Assembly (NCBI GenBank): GCA_023664345.1
Contig: JAMPFQ010000002.1
Span: 124,001-188,000, forward strand
Length of the DNA: 64,000 nt
From: Lachnospiraceae bacterium
GTDB taxonomy: Bacteria; Bacillota; Clostridia; Lachnospirales; Lachnospiraceae
Reading direction: 5' to 3'
A program made the translations under genes and the position numbers. The notes below the pieces were generated by a model. It searched no databases and was not told where the DNA came from. It saw only the letters and a list, made by a program, of their open reading frames with translations. Positions 42,200-50,680 of this stretch are shown piece after piece. The first letter of the stretch is position 1. Each line of letters opens with the position of its first letter.

Positions 42200-42307
42200 C
42201 TTTAACCTCTCTCATTCCAGCTGCCGCTGTGGCAGCTTATCCCGGCTTCTACACTGCAGCGTCCCTCACATGGCGTTCCTGTTTTGAGACCGATTCCGGT
42301 CCCTGTC

Positions 42308-43417
42308 TCATAACGCCTGCTTTCTCTCCATGATCTCTTTCAGGCTTTCCGTATAGGGCGCCCGGGCAATGCCGTATTCCGTGACAATACCGGCGATCAG
42401 TCCATGATCCGTCACATCAAAAGCAGGGTTGTAAACCTTTACCCCTTCCGGCGCCATCCGCTCCCGATACCACATCCTGGTCACTTCATGGGACGGACGC
42501 TCCTCGATCCGGATCTCCGCACCGGTGGGCGTCTCCATATCAATGGTGGAGGTAGGCGCACAGATATACACCGGCACGCGGTAATATTTTGCCACCGCCG
42601 CCACCACGGAAGTGCCTATCTTATTGGCGGTATCCCCGTTGGCCGCCACCCGGTCGCAGCCCACGAACACGGCCTGTACCAGCCCCTTTGCCATCACACT
42701 GGCGGACATGTTGTCACAGATCAGGGTGACATCCACCCCCGCCAAACTGAGTTCAAAGGCAGTCAGCCGCGCCCCCTGTAAAAGGGGTCTGGTCTCGTCC
42801 GCAAATACATGGAAGCCATATCCTTTCTCCTGCCCCAGGTAAATGGGCGCCGTCGCCGTGCCATATCTTACCGCCGCAAGCTTTCCCGCGTTGCAGTGGG
42901 TCAGGATCCCGTCCCCGGGCTTCACCAGAGTCAGGCCGTATTCTCCGATCTTACGACAGACCCGGATATCCTCATCCCGGATCTGCAGCGCCTTCCGGCG
43001 CAGGATCTCTTTCACCTCCGCAACCGGCCGCCGCTCCTCTTTTCCCGCCCTGAGGGCTGCCTTTTCCATGCGCTTTAACGCCCAGGAAAGGTTGACCGCC
43101 GTAGGCCGGGAGGAGTCCAGATATGCCTGATACTCGTGAAACTTATCATAAAAAACGCCGAAATCCTCCGTCTCAATCTGCTTTGACAGTATGTAGATCC
43201 CCATGGCCGCGGCAACGCCGATGGCAGGAGCCCCGCGCACTTTCAACAGATAAATGGCGTCCCATAACTCCTGTGCTGTTTTCAGGGATATCAGCTCCAT
43301 CCTGCCGGGAAGCAGGGTCTGGTCGATGATGACCACAGCATTCTTCTCATCATCCAAGGCCACGGTATCACATTCCATGATATCAATCCCTGTATTTTTT
43401 GTTCCCATATTATCCAT
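42308..43417 (-). CDS. mtnA: S-methyl-5-thioribose-1-phosphate isomerase
   Basis: 369 aa. It isomerises 5-methylthioribose 1-phosphate to methylthioribulose 1-phosphate in methionine salvage; in anaerobes the same fold also acts on 5-deoxyribose 1-phosphate in salvage of 5'-deoxyadenosine. Marks: KVRGAPAIGVAAAMGIYIL, ILTHCNAGKLAAVRYGTA with the catalytic Cys, VFVGCDRVAANGDTANKIGT with the catalytic Asp, and AEIRIEERPSHEVT near the C-terminus. ATG 43417 has GGAGG; an upstream frame of 13 codons is unlikely. No other mtn genes are adjacent. It follows ybaK at 43 bases. Confidence 0.92.
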   Translation of the reverse strand: MDNMGTKNTGIDIMECDTVALDDEKNAVVIIDQTLLPGRMELISLKTAQELWDAIYLLKVRGAPAIGVAAAMGIYILSKQIETEDFGVFYDKFHEYQAYLDSSRPTAVNLSWALKRMEKAALRAGKEERRPVAEVKEILRRKALQIRDEDIRVCRKIGEYGLTLVKPGDGILTHCNAGKLAAVRYGTATAPIYLGQEKGYGFHVFADETRPLLQGARLTAFELSLAGVDVTLICDNMSASVMAKGLVQAVFVGCDRVAANGDTANKIGTSVVAAVAKYYRVPVYICAPTSTIDMETPTGAEIRIEERPSHEVTRMWYRERMAPEGVKVYNPAFDVTDHGLIAGIVTEYGIARAPYTESLKEIMERKQAL

Positions 43418-43460
43418 ATTTGCCTCCATCCATGAATCTTTTCCTTTGTCCGGCAATGCG

Positions 43461-43946
43461 CTAATGCCTTATGATATCCGCGAACTCCGCTTTCGCTGCT
43501 TTAGCCAGGTCCTGCGGGGAAAGTTCCAGCTGGGAACCGATCCGACCGCCGCTGACAATGATATTCTCCTGCGCCCGGGCGGAACTGTCGATCCTGGTGA
43601 CATACTGCTTCTTCATTCCCACAGCGGTACAGCCTCCCCTGATATAGCCCGTGATGGCGTTGATATCTTTCACATGGATCATCTCCACGCTTTTCTCGCC
43701 TACGCTCCGGGCCGCCGCTTTCAGATCCAGCTCCTCCGCAATGGGGATCACAAACACAAAATAATTTTTACTGTTCCCCACTGTCACCAGCGTTTTATAT
43801 ACTTTTTCATAGGGCAGTGAAAGCTTGTCCGCTATCTGGATACCATCTATGAATTCATCGCATTCATAAGTATGATGCCGGAACGGGATATTCATGTTCT
43901 CCAATATCCTCATGGCATTGGTCTTTACTTCTTTTTGTTTTGCCAT
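43461..43946 (-). CDS. ybaK: Cys-tRNA(Pro)/Cys-tRNA(Cys) deacylase YbaK/EbsC
   Basis: 161 aa, one YbaK/aminoacyl-tRNA deacylase domain. It hydrolyses mischarged Cys-tRNA(Pro). Marks: KTNAMRILENMNIPFRHHTYECDEFIDGIQIADKL, KTLVTVGNSKNYFVFVIPIAEELDLKAAA, then TGYIRGGCTAVGMKKQYVTRID with the conserved GGCSP-like loop. ATG 43946 has GGGAGGCGGCA before it; the open frame extends 12 codons further. It is divergent from the phosphofructokinase gene. Confidence 0.92.
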   Translation of the reverse strand: MAKQKEVKTNAMRILENMNIPFRHHTYECDEFIDGIQIADKLSLPYEKVYKTLVTVGNSKNYFVFVIPIAEELDLKAAARSVGEKSVEMIHVKDINAITGYIRGGCTAVGMKKQYVTRIDSSARAQENIIVSGGRIGSQLELSPQDLAKAAKAEFADIIRH

Positions 43947-44050
43947 TGCCGCCTCCCATAGTTCACATTTATTTCCCCACATAACTTTTCAAGATAATTC
44001 TACTATAAAACATCCCGGTTGTCATTTAGATTTTAAGAGAAGTTTGGCTA

Positions 44051-44079
44051 TTGAGAAACCTGTTCCTTTATGATATGAT
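44051..44079 (+). promoter_or_regulatory. Sigma-A type promoter of the phosphofructokinase gene
   Basis: TTGAGA (44051-44056), 17 bases, then TATGAT (44074-44079). The ribosome binding site GAGGAGG and ATG 44116 follow within 37 bases. Confidence 0.65.
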
Positions 44080-44115
44080 AAAAGTACTAAACTTAATATT
44101 GAGGAGGTTATTCTT

Positions 44116-45342
44116 ATGCACGGAAATGTTATTGTAGGACAGTCGGGCGGACCCACTTCGGTGATCAATTCCAGTCTCGTGGGGGTATATAAGACGGCGA
44201 AAGATCGCGGTGCGAAGAAAGTGTACGGTATGCTCCACGGCATCAAGGGGTTACTGGACAGACAGTATGTGGATCTGTCAGAGCATATCAAATCGGATCT
44301 GGATATCGACCTCTTGAAGAGGACTCCTTCTTCTTTCCTGGGTTCCTGCCGTTTCAAGCTTCCGGAGATCAAGGAAGGCAAGGAGATCTACGACAAGATC
44401 TTCGAGATCTTAAAGGAACTGGAGATCGAGGCTTTCTTCTACATCGGCGGGAACGACTCCATGGATACCATCAAGAAGCTGTCCGATTACGCGATCCTGA
44501 TCAGCAGCGATATCAAGTTCATGGGCGTGCCCAAGACCATCGACAATGACCTTGCATGTACCGACCATACGCCGGGCTTCGGAAGCGCTGCCAAGTATAT
44601 CGCCGCTGCTACAAAGGAGATCATCCGCGATGGCCTGGTTTACGATTACCCCGTTATCACCATCCTGGAGATCATGGGACGGAACGCCGGGTGGCTCACC
44701 GCGGCTACTGCGCTGTCCAAGGGCGAGGACTGCGAGGGCGTGGATATGATATTCCTCCCCGAAGTGGCATTTGATATCGATAAATTCATGGCGAAGATAA
44801 AGGAACTCAGCAAGAACGGAAGATCCATGGTCATTGCGGTTTCCGAGGGTATCAAGGTGGCAGATGGCAGGTATGTGTTTGAACTGACGGATCACGTTGA
44901 GTTTGTGGACGCTTTCGGTCACAAGCAGCTTCAGGGTTCCGCCAAATTCCTGGCTGATAAGATCAGCAACGAACTGGGCGTGAAGACCCGTGCCATCGAG
45001 CTCAGCACCCTGCAGAGATGCGCTTCCCATATGACCTCCCGGGTGGATATCACAGAGGCGTTCCAGGTAGGCGGCGCCGCTGTAAAAGCCGCTTTTGAGG
45101 GCGATACCGGAAAAGTGGTGGTACTGGACAGGGTTTCCGAGGATCCTTATATCTGTACCACCAGCACCCAGGATGTGCATAAGATCGCCAATGTGGAGAA
45201 AAAGGTTCCCCTGGAGTGGATCACCGAGGACGGCACTTTTGTCAGCGACGAACTGATCCATTATATCCGTCCTTTGATCCAGGCAGAACTTTCCCCTGTG
45301 ATGGTGGACGGCCTTCCCAGACATCTGCGCCTGGATCTGTGA
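44116..45342 (+). CDS. pfp: 6-phosphofructokinase, probably PPi-dependent
   Basis: 408 aa, longer than ATP-type PfkA (~320) and typical of PPi-type group III enzymes. It phosphorylates fructose 6-phosphate. In the phosphoryl-donor loop the motif is IGGNDSMDT (ATP enzymes have GGDGS), and PKTIDNDL carries Lys where ATP enzymes have Gly; both changes are the recognised marks of PPi use. NAGWLT and EVAFDIDKFMAKI are further family marks. ATG 44116 has a strong GAGGAGG. It is alone in its transcript, from a good promoter to a perfect terminator. Confidence 0.9.
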   Translation: MHGNVIVGQSGGPTSVINSSLVGVYKTAKDRGAKKVYGMLHGIKGLLDRQYVDLSEHIKSDLDIDLLKRTPSSFLGSCRFKLPEIKEGKEIYDKIFEILKELEIEAFFYIGGNDSMDTIKKLSDYAILISSDIKFMGVPKTIDNDLACTDHTPGFGSAAKYIAAATKEIIRDGLVYDYPVITILEIMGRNAGWLTAATALSKGEDCEGVDMIFLPEVAFDIDKFMAKIKELSKNGRSMVIAVSEGIKVADGRYVFELTDHVEFVDAFGHKQLQGSAKFLADKISNELGVKTRAIELSTLQRCASHMTSRVDITEAFQVGGAAVKAAFEGDTGKVVVLDRVSEDPYICTTSTQDVHKIANVEKKVPLEWITEDGTFVSDELIHYIRPLIQAELSPVMVDGLPRHLRLDL

Positions 45343-45368
45343 TATGATCAAAATCCAAAGCATGAATG

Positions 45369-45403
45369 ATTCCTGCAAGCCGATCGGCTTGCAGGAATTT
45401 TTT
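45369..45403 (+). terminator. Rho-independent terminator after pfp
   Basis: ATTCCTGCAAGCCGAT/ATCGGCTTGCAGGAAT is a perfect palindrome (45369-45398) followed by TTTTTT. Confidence 0.9.
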
Positions 45404-45410
45404 GTGCAGG

Positions 45411-45448
45411 CAAAAAGCCGGAGAGCATATCCGATCCCACTCTCCGGC
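45411..45448 (-). terminator. Rho-independent terminator of the butyryl-CoA operon
   Basis: On the minus strand GCCGGAGAG and CTCTCCGGC form a 9-bp stem around 14 bases, followed by TTTTTG. It ends the thl-crt-hbd-bcd-etfB-etfA transcript 27 bases after the etfA stop. Confidence 0.85.
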
Positions 45449-45474
45449 CTCTTATCTGTTTTGTCAGATCCTCG

Positions 45475-46533
45475 TCAGTTCTTAGCCGCTTTCTCAGCTT
45501 TCAGCGCTGCGGTCAGGGCGGGAACGATCTTGTTCAGGTCGCCCACGATGCCGTAATCAGCCACATCAAAGATGGGCGCCGTGTCATCCTTGTTGATGGC
45601 AACAATCAGGTCGGACTCCTCCATGCCAGCCACATGCTGGATCGCGCCGGAAATACCGATCGCGAAGTAGATCTGGGGGCGAACCGTCTTACCGGTCTGG
45701 CCTACCTGCAGATCCTTGGGTTTCCAGCCGCTGTCCACTACCGCACGGGAACAGGATACGGTACCGCCCATCACCTCCGCCAGGTCTTCCAGTATCTTGA
45801 AATTCTCCGGGCTGCCTACGCCGCGGCCTCCGGATACCAGCACCTTTGCGTCCATGATATCCACGGTATCGGCAACTGCCTTTACCACTTCCTTGATGGT
45901 CACATATTTCCCATTGGGCGTAAAGCCGGGATTAAATTCCTCCACAACAGCCTTTGCGCCTGCAACGGGATCAAGCTTCTGCATAACGCCGGGACGTACC
46001 GTTGCCATCTGGGGGCGGTTGTCAGGGCAGGCAATGGTAGCGATGGTGTTGCCGCCGAAAGCGGGACGGGTCATCAGCAGCTGGTTATGCTTCTGCTCCA
46101 CGCCAGGAGCCGCAGTCAGGGGGAAATCACCGATCTCCAGTACGGTACAGTCTGCGGTCAGACCGGTTGCAACCCTTGCGGAAACCGTGGGGCCAAGGTC
46201 TCTTCCGATGGCGGTAGCGCCGACCAGCACGATCTCCGGTTTATACTGGTCGATCACGGAAGACAGCGCGTGAGCGTAGGGCTCTGTCCTGTAGACTTCC
46301 AGTTCGGGATCGTCCACAACGATCACCTTGTCAGCGCCATATTCTGCCAGCTTATCAGCCAGGCCTTTTACCTGATATCCGATCAGCACCGCCACAACCT
46401 CTGTTCCCAGCTTCGCGGCAAGTTCCTTGCCCTTTCCCAGCAGTTCAAAGGCAATGCCGCTGATCTCATTGTCCACCTGCTGGGCAAACACATATACACC
46501 TTTATACTCTTCAAGAACGATATCCTTGTTCAT
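45475..46533 (-). CDS. etfA: Electron transfer flavoprotein, alpha subunit
   Basis: 352 aa. With EtfB and Bcd it forms the butyryl-CoA dehydrogenase/Etf complex, which in clostridia couples crotonyl-CoA reduction by NADH to ferredoxin reduction (flavin bifurcation). N-terminal domain: VLEEYKGVYVFAQQVDNEISGIAFELLGKG; C-terminal FAD-binding domain: LVSGGRGVGSPENFKILEDLAEVMGG, RAVVDSGW, VGQTGKTVRPQIYFAIGISGAIQHVAGME, all canonical. ATG 46533 has GGAGG 7 bases upstream. It is the last gene of the operon; repeat R2 lies in its leader. Confidence 0.93.
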   Translation of the reverse strand: MNKDIVLEEYKGVYVFAQQVDNEISGIAFELLGKGKELAAKLGTEVVAVLIGYQVKGLADKLAEYGADKVIVVDDPELEVYRTEPYAHALSSVIDQYKPEIVLVGATAIGRDLGPTVSARVATGLTADCTVLEIGDFPLTAAPGVEQKHNQLLMTRPAFGGNTIATIACPDNRPQMATVRPGVMQKLDPVAGAKAVVEEFNPGFTPNGKYVTIKEVVKAVADTVDIMDAKVLVSGGRGVGSPENFKILEDLAEVMGGTVSCSRAVVDSGWKPKDLQVGQTGKTVRPQIYFAIGISGAIQHVAGMEESDLIVAINKDDTAPIFDVADYGIVGDLNKIVPALTAALKAEKAAKN

Positions 46534-46550
46534 GATCAAACCTCCAATTT

Positions 46551-46596
46551 TTTATTCCCGCGGGCAATGAGCCACAGGTCCAGGGAATCATGATTC
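46551..46596 (-). repeat. Palindromic repeat R2, copy in the etfB-etfA gap
   Basis: The minus strand GAATCATGATTCC ... GCGGGAATAAA is 43/46 identical to the plus-strand copy at 30137-30182. With flanking CCCGCAGCAA it can fold into an extended hairpin (CCCGC/GCGGG, AATCATGATT centre). It ends about 10 bases before the etfA ribosome binding site. Confidence 0.75.
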
Positions 46597-46630
46597 TTGA
46601 TACCCTGTCAGTTTGCTGCGGGGTCTTTGA

Positions 46631-47416
46631 TTAAACGATGTGCTTCTCTTTGAATTTACCCACAATGTATGCAACCGCATCTTCAGGAGAATCGGGAACC
46701 ACTTTCTCGCCTGCGCCCTTGCGGACCTTATCGGATGCTTTCGCGATCTTAGTGGGGGAACCTTTCAGCCCCAAGTCGCTGTCGTCCACATCTTTCAGGT
46801 CTGCCCTGCCCCACTGGGTGATCTCCGCGTCGCATGCGTCAAAGATTCCGCCGGGGGTCATGTAACGGGGCTCGTTCAGTTCGGAAAGAGCGGTGATCAG
46901 GCAGGGCATCTTTGCCTCAAGGACATGGTATCTGTCGTCATACTGTCTCTGCACGATCACCTTGTCGCCCTCGATCTTGATCTCCTGCGCATAGGAGATC
47001 ACGGGAATGCCAAGGTGCTCCGCGATCTGGGGGCCAACCTGTGCGGTATCGCCGTCGATCGCCTGACGGCCGGTGATGATCAGGTCATAATCGATATTTC
47101 TCAGTGCGCCCGCGATGGTGGTGGAAGTAGCCCATGTGTCTGCGCCGCCCAGCACTCTGTCGGTCACAAGGATGCCCTTGTCCGCGCCCATGGCCATTGC
47201 CTCGCGGAGTACATCCGCTGCCTTGGGAAGTCCCATGGTGAGTACGGTAACCTCTGCGCCAAACTGCTCCTTTAATCTCAGCGCCGCTTCCAGGCCGGCT
47301 TTGTCATCAGGATTCATGATCGCGAGCATCGCGCCTCTGTCAAGGGTTCCGTCCGGATTAAATTTCACGCCGCCCTTTGTATCGGGCACCTGCTTAATAC
47401 AAACAACAATCTTCAT
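46631..47416 (-). CDS. etfB: Electron transfer flavoprotein, beta subunit
   Basis: 261 aa. Partner of EtfA; the beta subunit of bifurcating Etfs carries the second FAD. Marks: MKIVVCIKQVPDTKGGVKFN, NPDDKAGLEAALRLKE, DTWATSTTIAGAL, LIITGRQAIDGDTAQVGPQIAEHL, and the ETF_beta signature VIVQRQYDDRYHVLEAKMPCLIT. AAGGAG lies properly before ATG 47416. The etfB-etfA gap (97 bases) holds repeat R2. Confidence 0.93.
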   Translation of the reverse strand: MKIVVCIKQVPDTKGGVKFNPDGTLDRGAMLAIMNPDDKAGLEAALRLKEQFGAEVTVLTMGLPKAADVLREAMAMGADKGILVTDRVLGGADTWATSTTIAGALRNIDYDLIITGRQAIDGDTAQVGPQIAEHLGIPVISYAQEIKIEGDKVIVQRQYDDRYHVLEAKMPCLITALSELNEPRYMTPGGIFDACDAEITQWGRADLKDVDDSDLGLKGSPTKIAKASDKVRKGAGEKVVPDSPEDAVAYIVGKFKEKHIV

Positions 47417-47447
47417 TGTCTTTTCTCCTTCAATTTCATCGATATTT

Positions 47448-48614
47448 TTATTTCAGAAGCGCGGACGAGATAACCATTCTCTGAACCTCGCTGGTTCCCT
47501 CATAGATCTCCGTGATCTTCGCGTCACGCATCATGCGCTCTACGTCATACTCCCTGATATAGCCGTAACCGCCGTGCAGCTGGACAGCCTTGGTGGTCAC
47601 TTCCATGGCAACTTCCGCCGCGTACAGCTTCGCCATGGCAGCTTCCTCGGAATAGGAGATCTTGGGATTGCTCCTGTACTCGTCTTTTTTCAGGGCAGCC
47701 TTGTAAACCAGCATCTTGGCAGCCTCTACCTTGGTAGCCATATCCGCCAGCTGGAACTGGGTGTTCTGGAAGCCGCTGATGGACTTGCCGAACTGTTTTC
47801 TCTCTTTTGTATAGGCGATGGTCCTCTCCAGCGCACCCTCCGCGATACCGAGAGCCTGCGCCGCGATACCGATACGACCGCCGTCCAGGGTATGCATTGC
47901 GATCTTGAAGCCCTGTCCCTGCTTACCCAGGATATTCTCCTTAGGGATACGGCAATCGGTAAAGATCAGTTCATATGTGGAAGAACCACGGATACCCATC
48001 TTCTTCTCCTTGGTGCCGAAGGTGAATCCGGGCGTGCCTTTTTCCACGATAAAGGAAGAGATTTCTTTCATCTTTCTGCCGTTCTTCTCGATCATGCCGG
48101 TCACGGCGATCACAATATACACGTCGGCCTCTTTGCCGTTGGTGATAAAGCACTTGGAGCCGTTGAGCACCCACTCGTCCCCGTCCAGGACAGCCTTGGT
48201 CTGCTGCCCCTGTGCATCCGTGCCTGCGCCGGGCTCGGTCAGGCCAAATGCGCCAATCTTCTTACCGCTTGCCAGGTCGGGAACATATTTCTGCTTCTGC
48301 TCCTCGGTGCCGTAGGTCAGGATAGGATCCACGCAGAGAGAGGTATGGGCGGAAACGATAACACCCGTAGTGCCGCACACCTTGGAAAGTTCCTCCACGC
48401 ACATCACATAGGTCAGGATATCACAGCCCTGTCCGCCATACTCCTTGGGAACAGGAATGCCAAGGAAACCGTATTTTGCCATCTTCTCAACAGTCTCTCT
48501 GGGAAAACGCTCTTCCTCGTCCACTTCCTGCGCCAGGGGCTTTACTTCATTCTCGGCGAAATCCCGGAACAACTGCCTCGCCATCTCATGTTTTTTGGAT
48601 AATGTAAAATCCAT
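47448..48614 (-). CDS. bcd: Butyryl-CoA dehydrogenase (acyl-CoA dehydrogenase family)
   Basis: 388 aa. It reduces crotonyl-CoA to butyryl-CoA, with electrons from EtfAB. Marks: GAFGLTEPGAGTDAQGQQTKA (FAD/substrate site), NGSKCFITNGKEADVYIVIA, AAKMLVYKAA, LHGGYGYIREYDVERMMRDAKITEIYEGTSEVQ with the catalytic Glu in YEGTSE. GGAGG lies before ATG 48614. Upstream lies a 178-base gap holding a 143-bp structured repeat. Confidence 0.94.
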   Translation of the reverse strand: MDFTLSKKHEMARQLFRDFAENEVKPLAQEVDEEERFPRETVEKMAKYGFLGIPVPKEYGGQGCDILTYVMCVEELSKVCGTTGVIVSAHTSLCVDPILTYGTEEQKQKYVPDLASGKKIGAFGLTEPGAGTDAQGQQTKAVLDGDEWVLNGSKCFITNGKEADVYIVIAVTGMIEKNGRKMKEISSFIVEKGTPGFTFGTKEKKMGIRGSSTYELIFTDCRIPKENILGKQGQGFKIAMHTLDGGRIGIAAQALGIAEGALERTIAYTKERKQFGKSISGFQNTQFQLADMATKVEAAKMLVYKAALKKDEYRSNPKISYSEEAAMAKLYAAEVAMEVTTKAVQLHGGYGYIREYDVERMMRDAKITEIYEGTSEVQRMVISSALLK

Positions 48615-48647
48615 GATAATTCATCCTCCATCACTTATTTTATTTGA

Positions 48648-48790
48648 TAACTGTTCAGAACCAAGCAAATTGCACTGAAAAGATGCGATGAATGCTTGCA
48701 TTCAAGAGCATATTTTCAGGGCAATTTATTTGGCGAGAGCCAAACACCGAGGAAACACAAAGTGTTTTCGAGGTTGGTTCCGAACAGTTA
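48648..48790. repeat. 143-bp structured element with 17-bp terminal inverted repeats
   Basis: TAACTGTTCAGAACCAA (48648-48664) and TTGGTTCCGAACAGTTA (48774-48790) are inverted with one mismatch in 17. Inside, three stems follow each other: AAATTGCACTGAAAA/TTTTCAGGGCAATTT (48667-48727, with GAATGC/GCATTC at its tip), TTTGGC-GAGA-GCCAAA (48729-48744) and an AAACAC/GTGTTT stem (~48751-48769). This is a closed multi-branch layout. It lies in the hbd-bcd gap. It may be a MITE or a structured RNA; no transposase is present in the window. Confidence 0.8.
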
Positions 48791-48792
48791 CT

Positions 48793-49632
48793 TCATTTAC
48801 TATAATTATAGAAACCCTCTCCGGTCTTCTTGCCAAGCTTGCCCGCCCGTACCATCTTTCTCAGAAGAGGCGCGGGAGCATACTTGGAATCGCCGGTCTC
48901 CGCATAGATAACTTCCATGATCGCCAGCACGATATCCAGACCGATATAGTCGCCCAGCGCCAGAGGCCCCATGGGATGGTTCGCGCCCAGCTGCATCGCC
49001 ACGTCGATATCCGCTACGGAAGCAACGCCCGCCGCATATACGTTGATGGCTTCGTTAATCATGGGAATCAGGATCCTGTTCACCACAAAGCCAGCCGCCT
49101 CATTGACCTCAACGGGAGTCTTGCCGATCTCCGTCGCGATCGCCTTGATCTTCTCCACCAGATCCGCGGGAGTGTTAGCGCCCGCAATGACCTCCACCAG
49201 CTTCATCCTGTCAGCCGGGTTAAAGAAATGCATACCGATCAGCGGACGATCCAGCCCGTTGCCCATCTCTGTGATGGAAAGGGAAGAAGTGTTGGACGCA
49301 AAGATGCAGTCTTTCTTCACGATCTGCTGCAGTTCCGAAAAAGTCTGTTTCTTGATCGCCATATTCTCAGGGCAGACCTCGATCACAAGATCGCATTCTG
49401 TACAGATGTCTTTCAGGCCCGTCACGATCTTTGCCGCAACAGCGTCAGCTTTCTCCTGTGTGATCTTCTCCTTGCCCACCAGGAAATTCAGGTTCTTTAA
49501 GATCTTTGCCTTGCCGCCGTCAGCAAACTCCTGCTTGATATCGCAGAGGCAGACCTCGTATCCGTCCGTCATTGCAAATGCCTGCGCGATCCCCGCACCC
49601 ATGGTGCCTGCGCCGATAATACCTACTTTCAT
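48793..49632 (-). CDS. hbd: 3-hydroxybutyryl-CoA dehydrogenase
   Basis: 279 aa. It reduces acetoacetyl-CoA to 3-hydroxybutyryl-CoA with NAD(P)H. N-terminal dinucleotide fold with KVGIIGAGTMGAGIAQAFA (GxGxxG), SNTSSLSITEM, and the active-site segment LIGMHFFNPADRMKLVEVIAG with the catalytic His; C-terminal NEAAGFVVNRILIPMINEAI is canonical. The strong AGGAGG fits ATG 49632. The stop is 2 bases from the end of the 143-bp structured element. Confidence 0.95.
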   Translation of the reverse strand: MKVGIIGAGTMGAGIAQAFAMTDGYEVCLCDIKQEFADGGKAKILKNLNFLVGKEKITQEKADAVAAKIVTGLKDICTECDLVIEVCPENMAIKKQTFSELQQIVKKDCIFASNTSSLSITEMGNGLDRPLIGMHFFNPADRMKLVEVIAGANTPADLVEKIKAIATEIGKTPVEVNEAAGFVVNRILIPMINEAINVYAAGVASVADIDVAMQLGANHPMGPLALGDYIGLDIVLAIMEVIYAETGDSKYAPAPLLRKMVRAGKLGKKTGEGFYNYSK

Positions 49633-49663
49633 GATGTATCCTCCTGATCTAATATAAATATTG

Positions 49664-50488
49664 TTAACAGTTCTTAAAGGGCTCTTTCACTTTCTCCCTG
49701 TTCTTGTCAAGGAAGAAAGCCATGCCATACTTCTGATCCTCTGTCTCAAAGCAGTCGCCGAAAAGCTTCTCTTCGATCACGATGGCCTCGTCCATCTCCA
49801 CGTCAAGTCCTTCGTTGATCGCTTTCTTGCAGTTGCGGACAGCGATGGGAGCATTCTTCGCAATGCCGGATGCCATCTTCTCCGCTGCCGCCATCAAGAC
49901 TTCCTGGGCGGATCTTACCACATTGCCCTCGCCGTCAACCTCCGCGGAGTACACTTCATTGACCAGGCCGATCCGATATGCCTCCGCCGCCTTGATGTTG
50001 CGGGCGGTGTAGATCATCTGCTTTGCCATGCCTGCGCCCACCAGACGGGCAAGCCTCTGGGTGCCGCCGAAACCGGGCGTGATCCCCAGGCCAACCTCCG
50101 GCTGACCGAACACAGCGTTATCGGAACAGAGCCGGATGTCGCAGCTCATGGAGATCTCGCATCCGCCGCCCAGAGCGAAACCGTTCACCGCCGCGATCAC
50201 GGGGATGGGGAAAGTCTCCAGCCTGCGGAATACATCGTTTCCCTTTTTGCCAAAGGCCTCTCCCTCAGCCTTGGTCAGCGTGCTCATCTCCCCGATATCC
50301 GCGCCTGCCACAAAAGATTTCTGTCCCGCCCCAGTAAGGATAAGACAGCGAACCTCATTTAAATCTACTGCGTCCAGGGCAGCGTCCAGTTCATCCAGCA
50401 CCTGGGAATTTAAGGCGTTCAGAGCTTTCTCTCTGTTGATGGTGATGATGGCGATATTGCCTTTCTGCTCATATAAAATAAATTCCAT
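49664..50488 (-). CDS. crt: Crotonase (3-hydroxybutyryl-CoA dehydratase)
   Basis: 274 aa. It dehydrates 3-hydroxybutyryl-CoA to crotonyl-CoA. Enoyl-CoA hydratase marks: AGQKSFVAGADIGEMS and AAVNGFALGGGCEISMSCDI form the oxyanion hole, and FGQPEVGLGITPGFGGTQRL holds the catalytic Glu residues. A somewhat long insert near the C-terminal (AEVDGEGNVVRSAQEVL) is seen. AGGAGGG fits ATG 50488. A GCCCGCT/AGCGGGC hairpin (50502-50517) sits just upstream of the ribosome binding site. Confidence 0.94.
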   Translation of the reverse strand: MEFILYEQKGNIAIITINREKALNALNSQVLDELDAALDAVDLNEVRCLILTGAGQKSFVAGADIGEMSTLTKAEGEAFGKKGNDVFRRLETFPIPVIAAVNGFALGGGCEISMSCDIRLCSDNAVFGQPEVGLGITPGFGGTQRLARLVGAGMAKQMIYTARNIKAAEAYRIGLVNEVYSAEVDGEGNVVRSAQEVLMAAAEKMASGIAKNAPIAVRNCKKAINEGLDVEMDEAIVIEEKLFGDCFETEDQKYGMAFFLDKNREKVKEPFKNC

Positions 50489-50523
50489 TCTGCACCCTCC
50501 TGCCCGCTTCAGCGGGCATCCGT

Positions 50524-50658
50524 TCACTCTGCCTTTTTATCGGAAAGGCTTTTCTCTTTTTCTTTTTTTGCTTCCTGCTTCCTGACTTTCTTTTCTTTCA
50601 GCTTATCGCCTGCTTTATAAAGAATCTCTATCAGGGCGCGGTTCGCATAAAGTCCCAT
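50524..50658 (-). CDS. Tiny lysine-rich ORF between thl and crt (44 aa), unknown function
   Basis: ATG 50658 has GGGAAG 7-8 bases upstream, and the frame ends with TGA at 50524. The product starts with a short amphipathic helix (MGLYANRALIEILYKAGDKL) and continues as a highly charged Lys/Glu stretch (KKVRKQEAKKEKEKSLSDKK). It fills the thl-crt gap with 22 bases to thl and a hairpin before crt. The good start signal and fit between two genes of an operon suggest real translation. Like the 41-aa ORF between ptb and buk, it could be a small partner protein or a coupling peptide. No homologue is recognised. Confidence 0.6.
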   Translation of the reverse strand: MGLYANRALIEILYKAGDKLKEKKVRKQEAKKEKEKSLSDKKAE

Positions 50659-50680
50659 ACTTTCACTTCCCTGTATCTTC

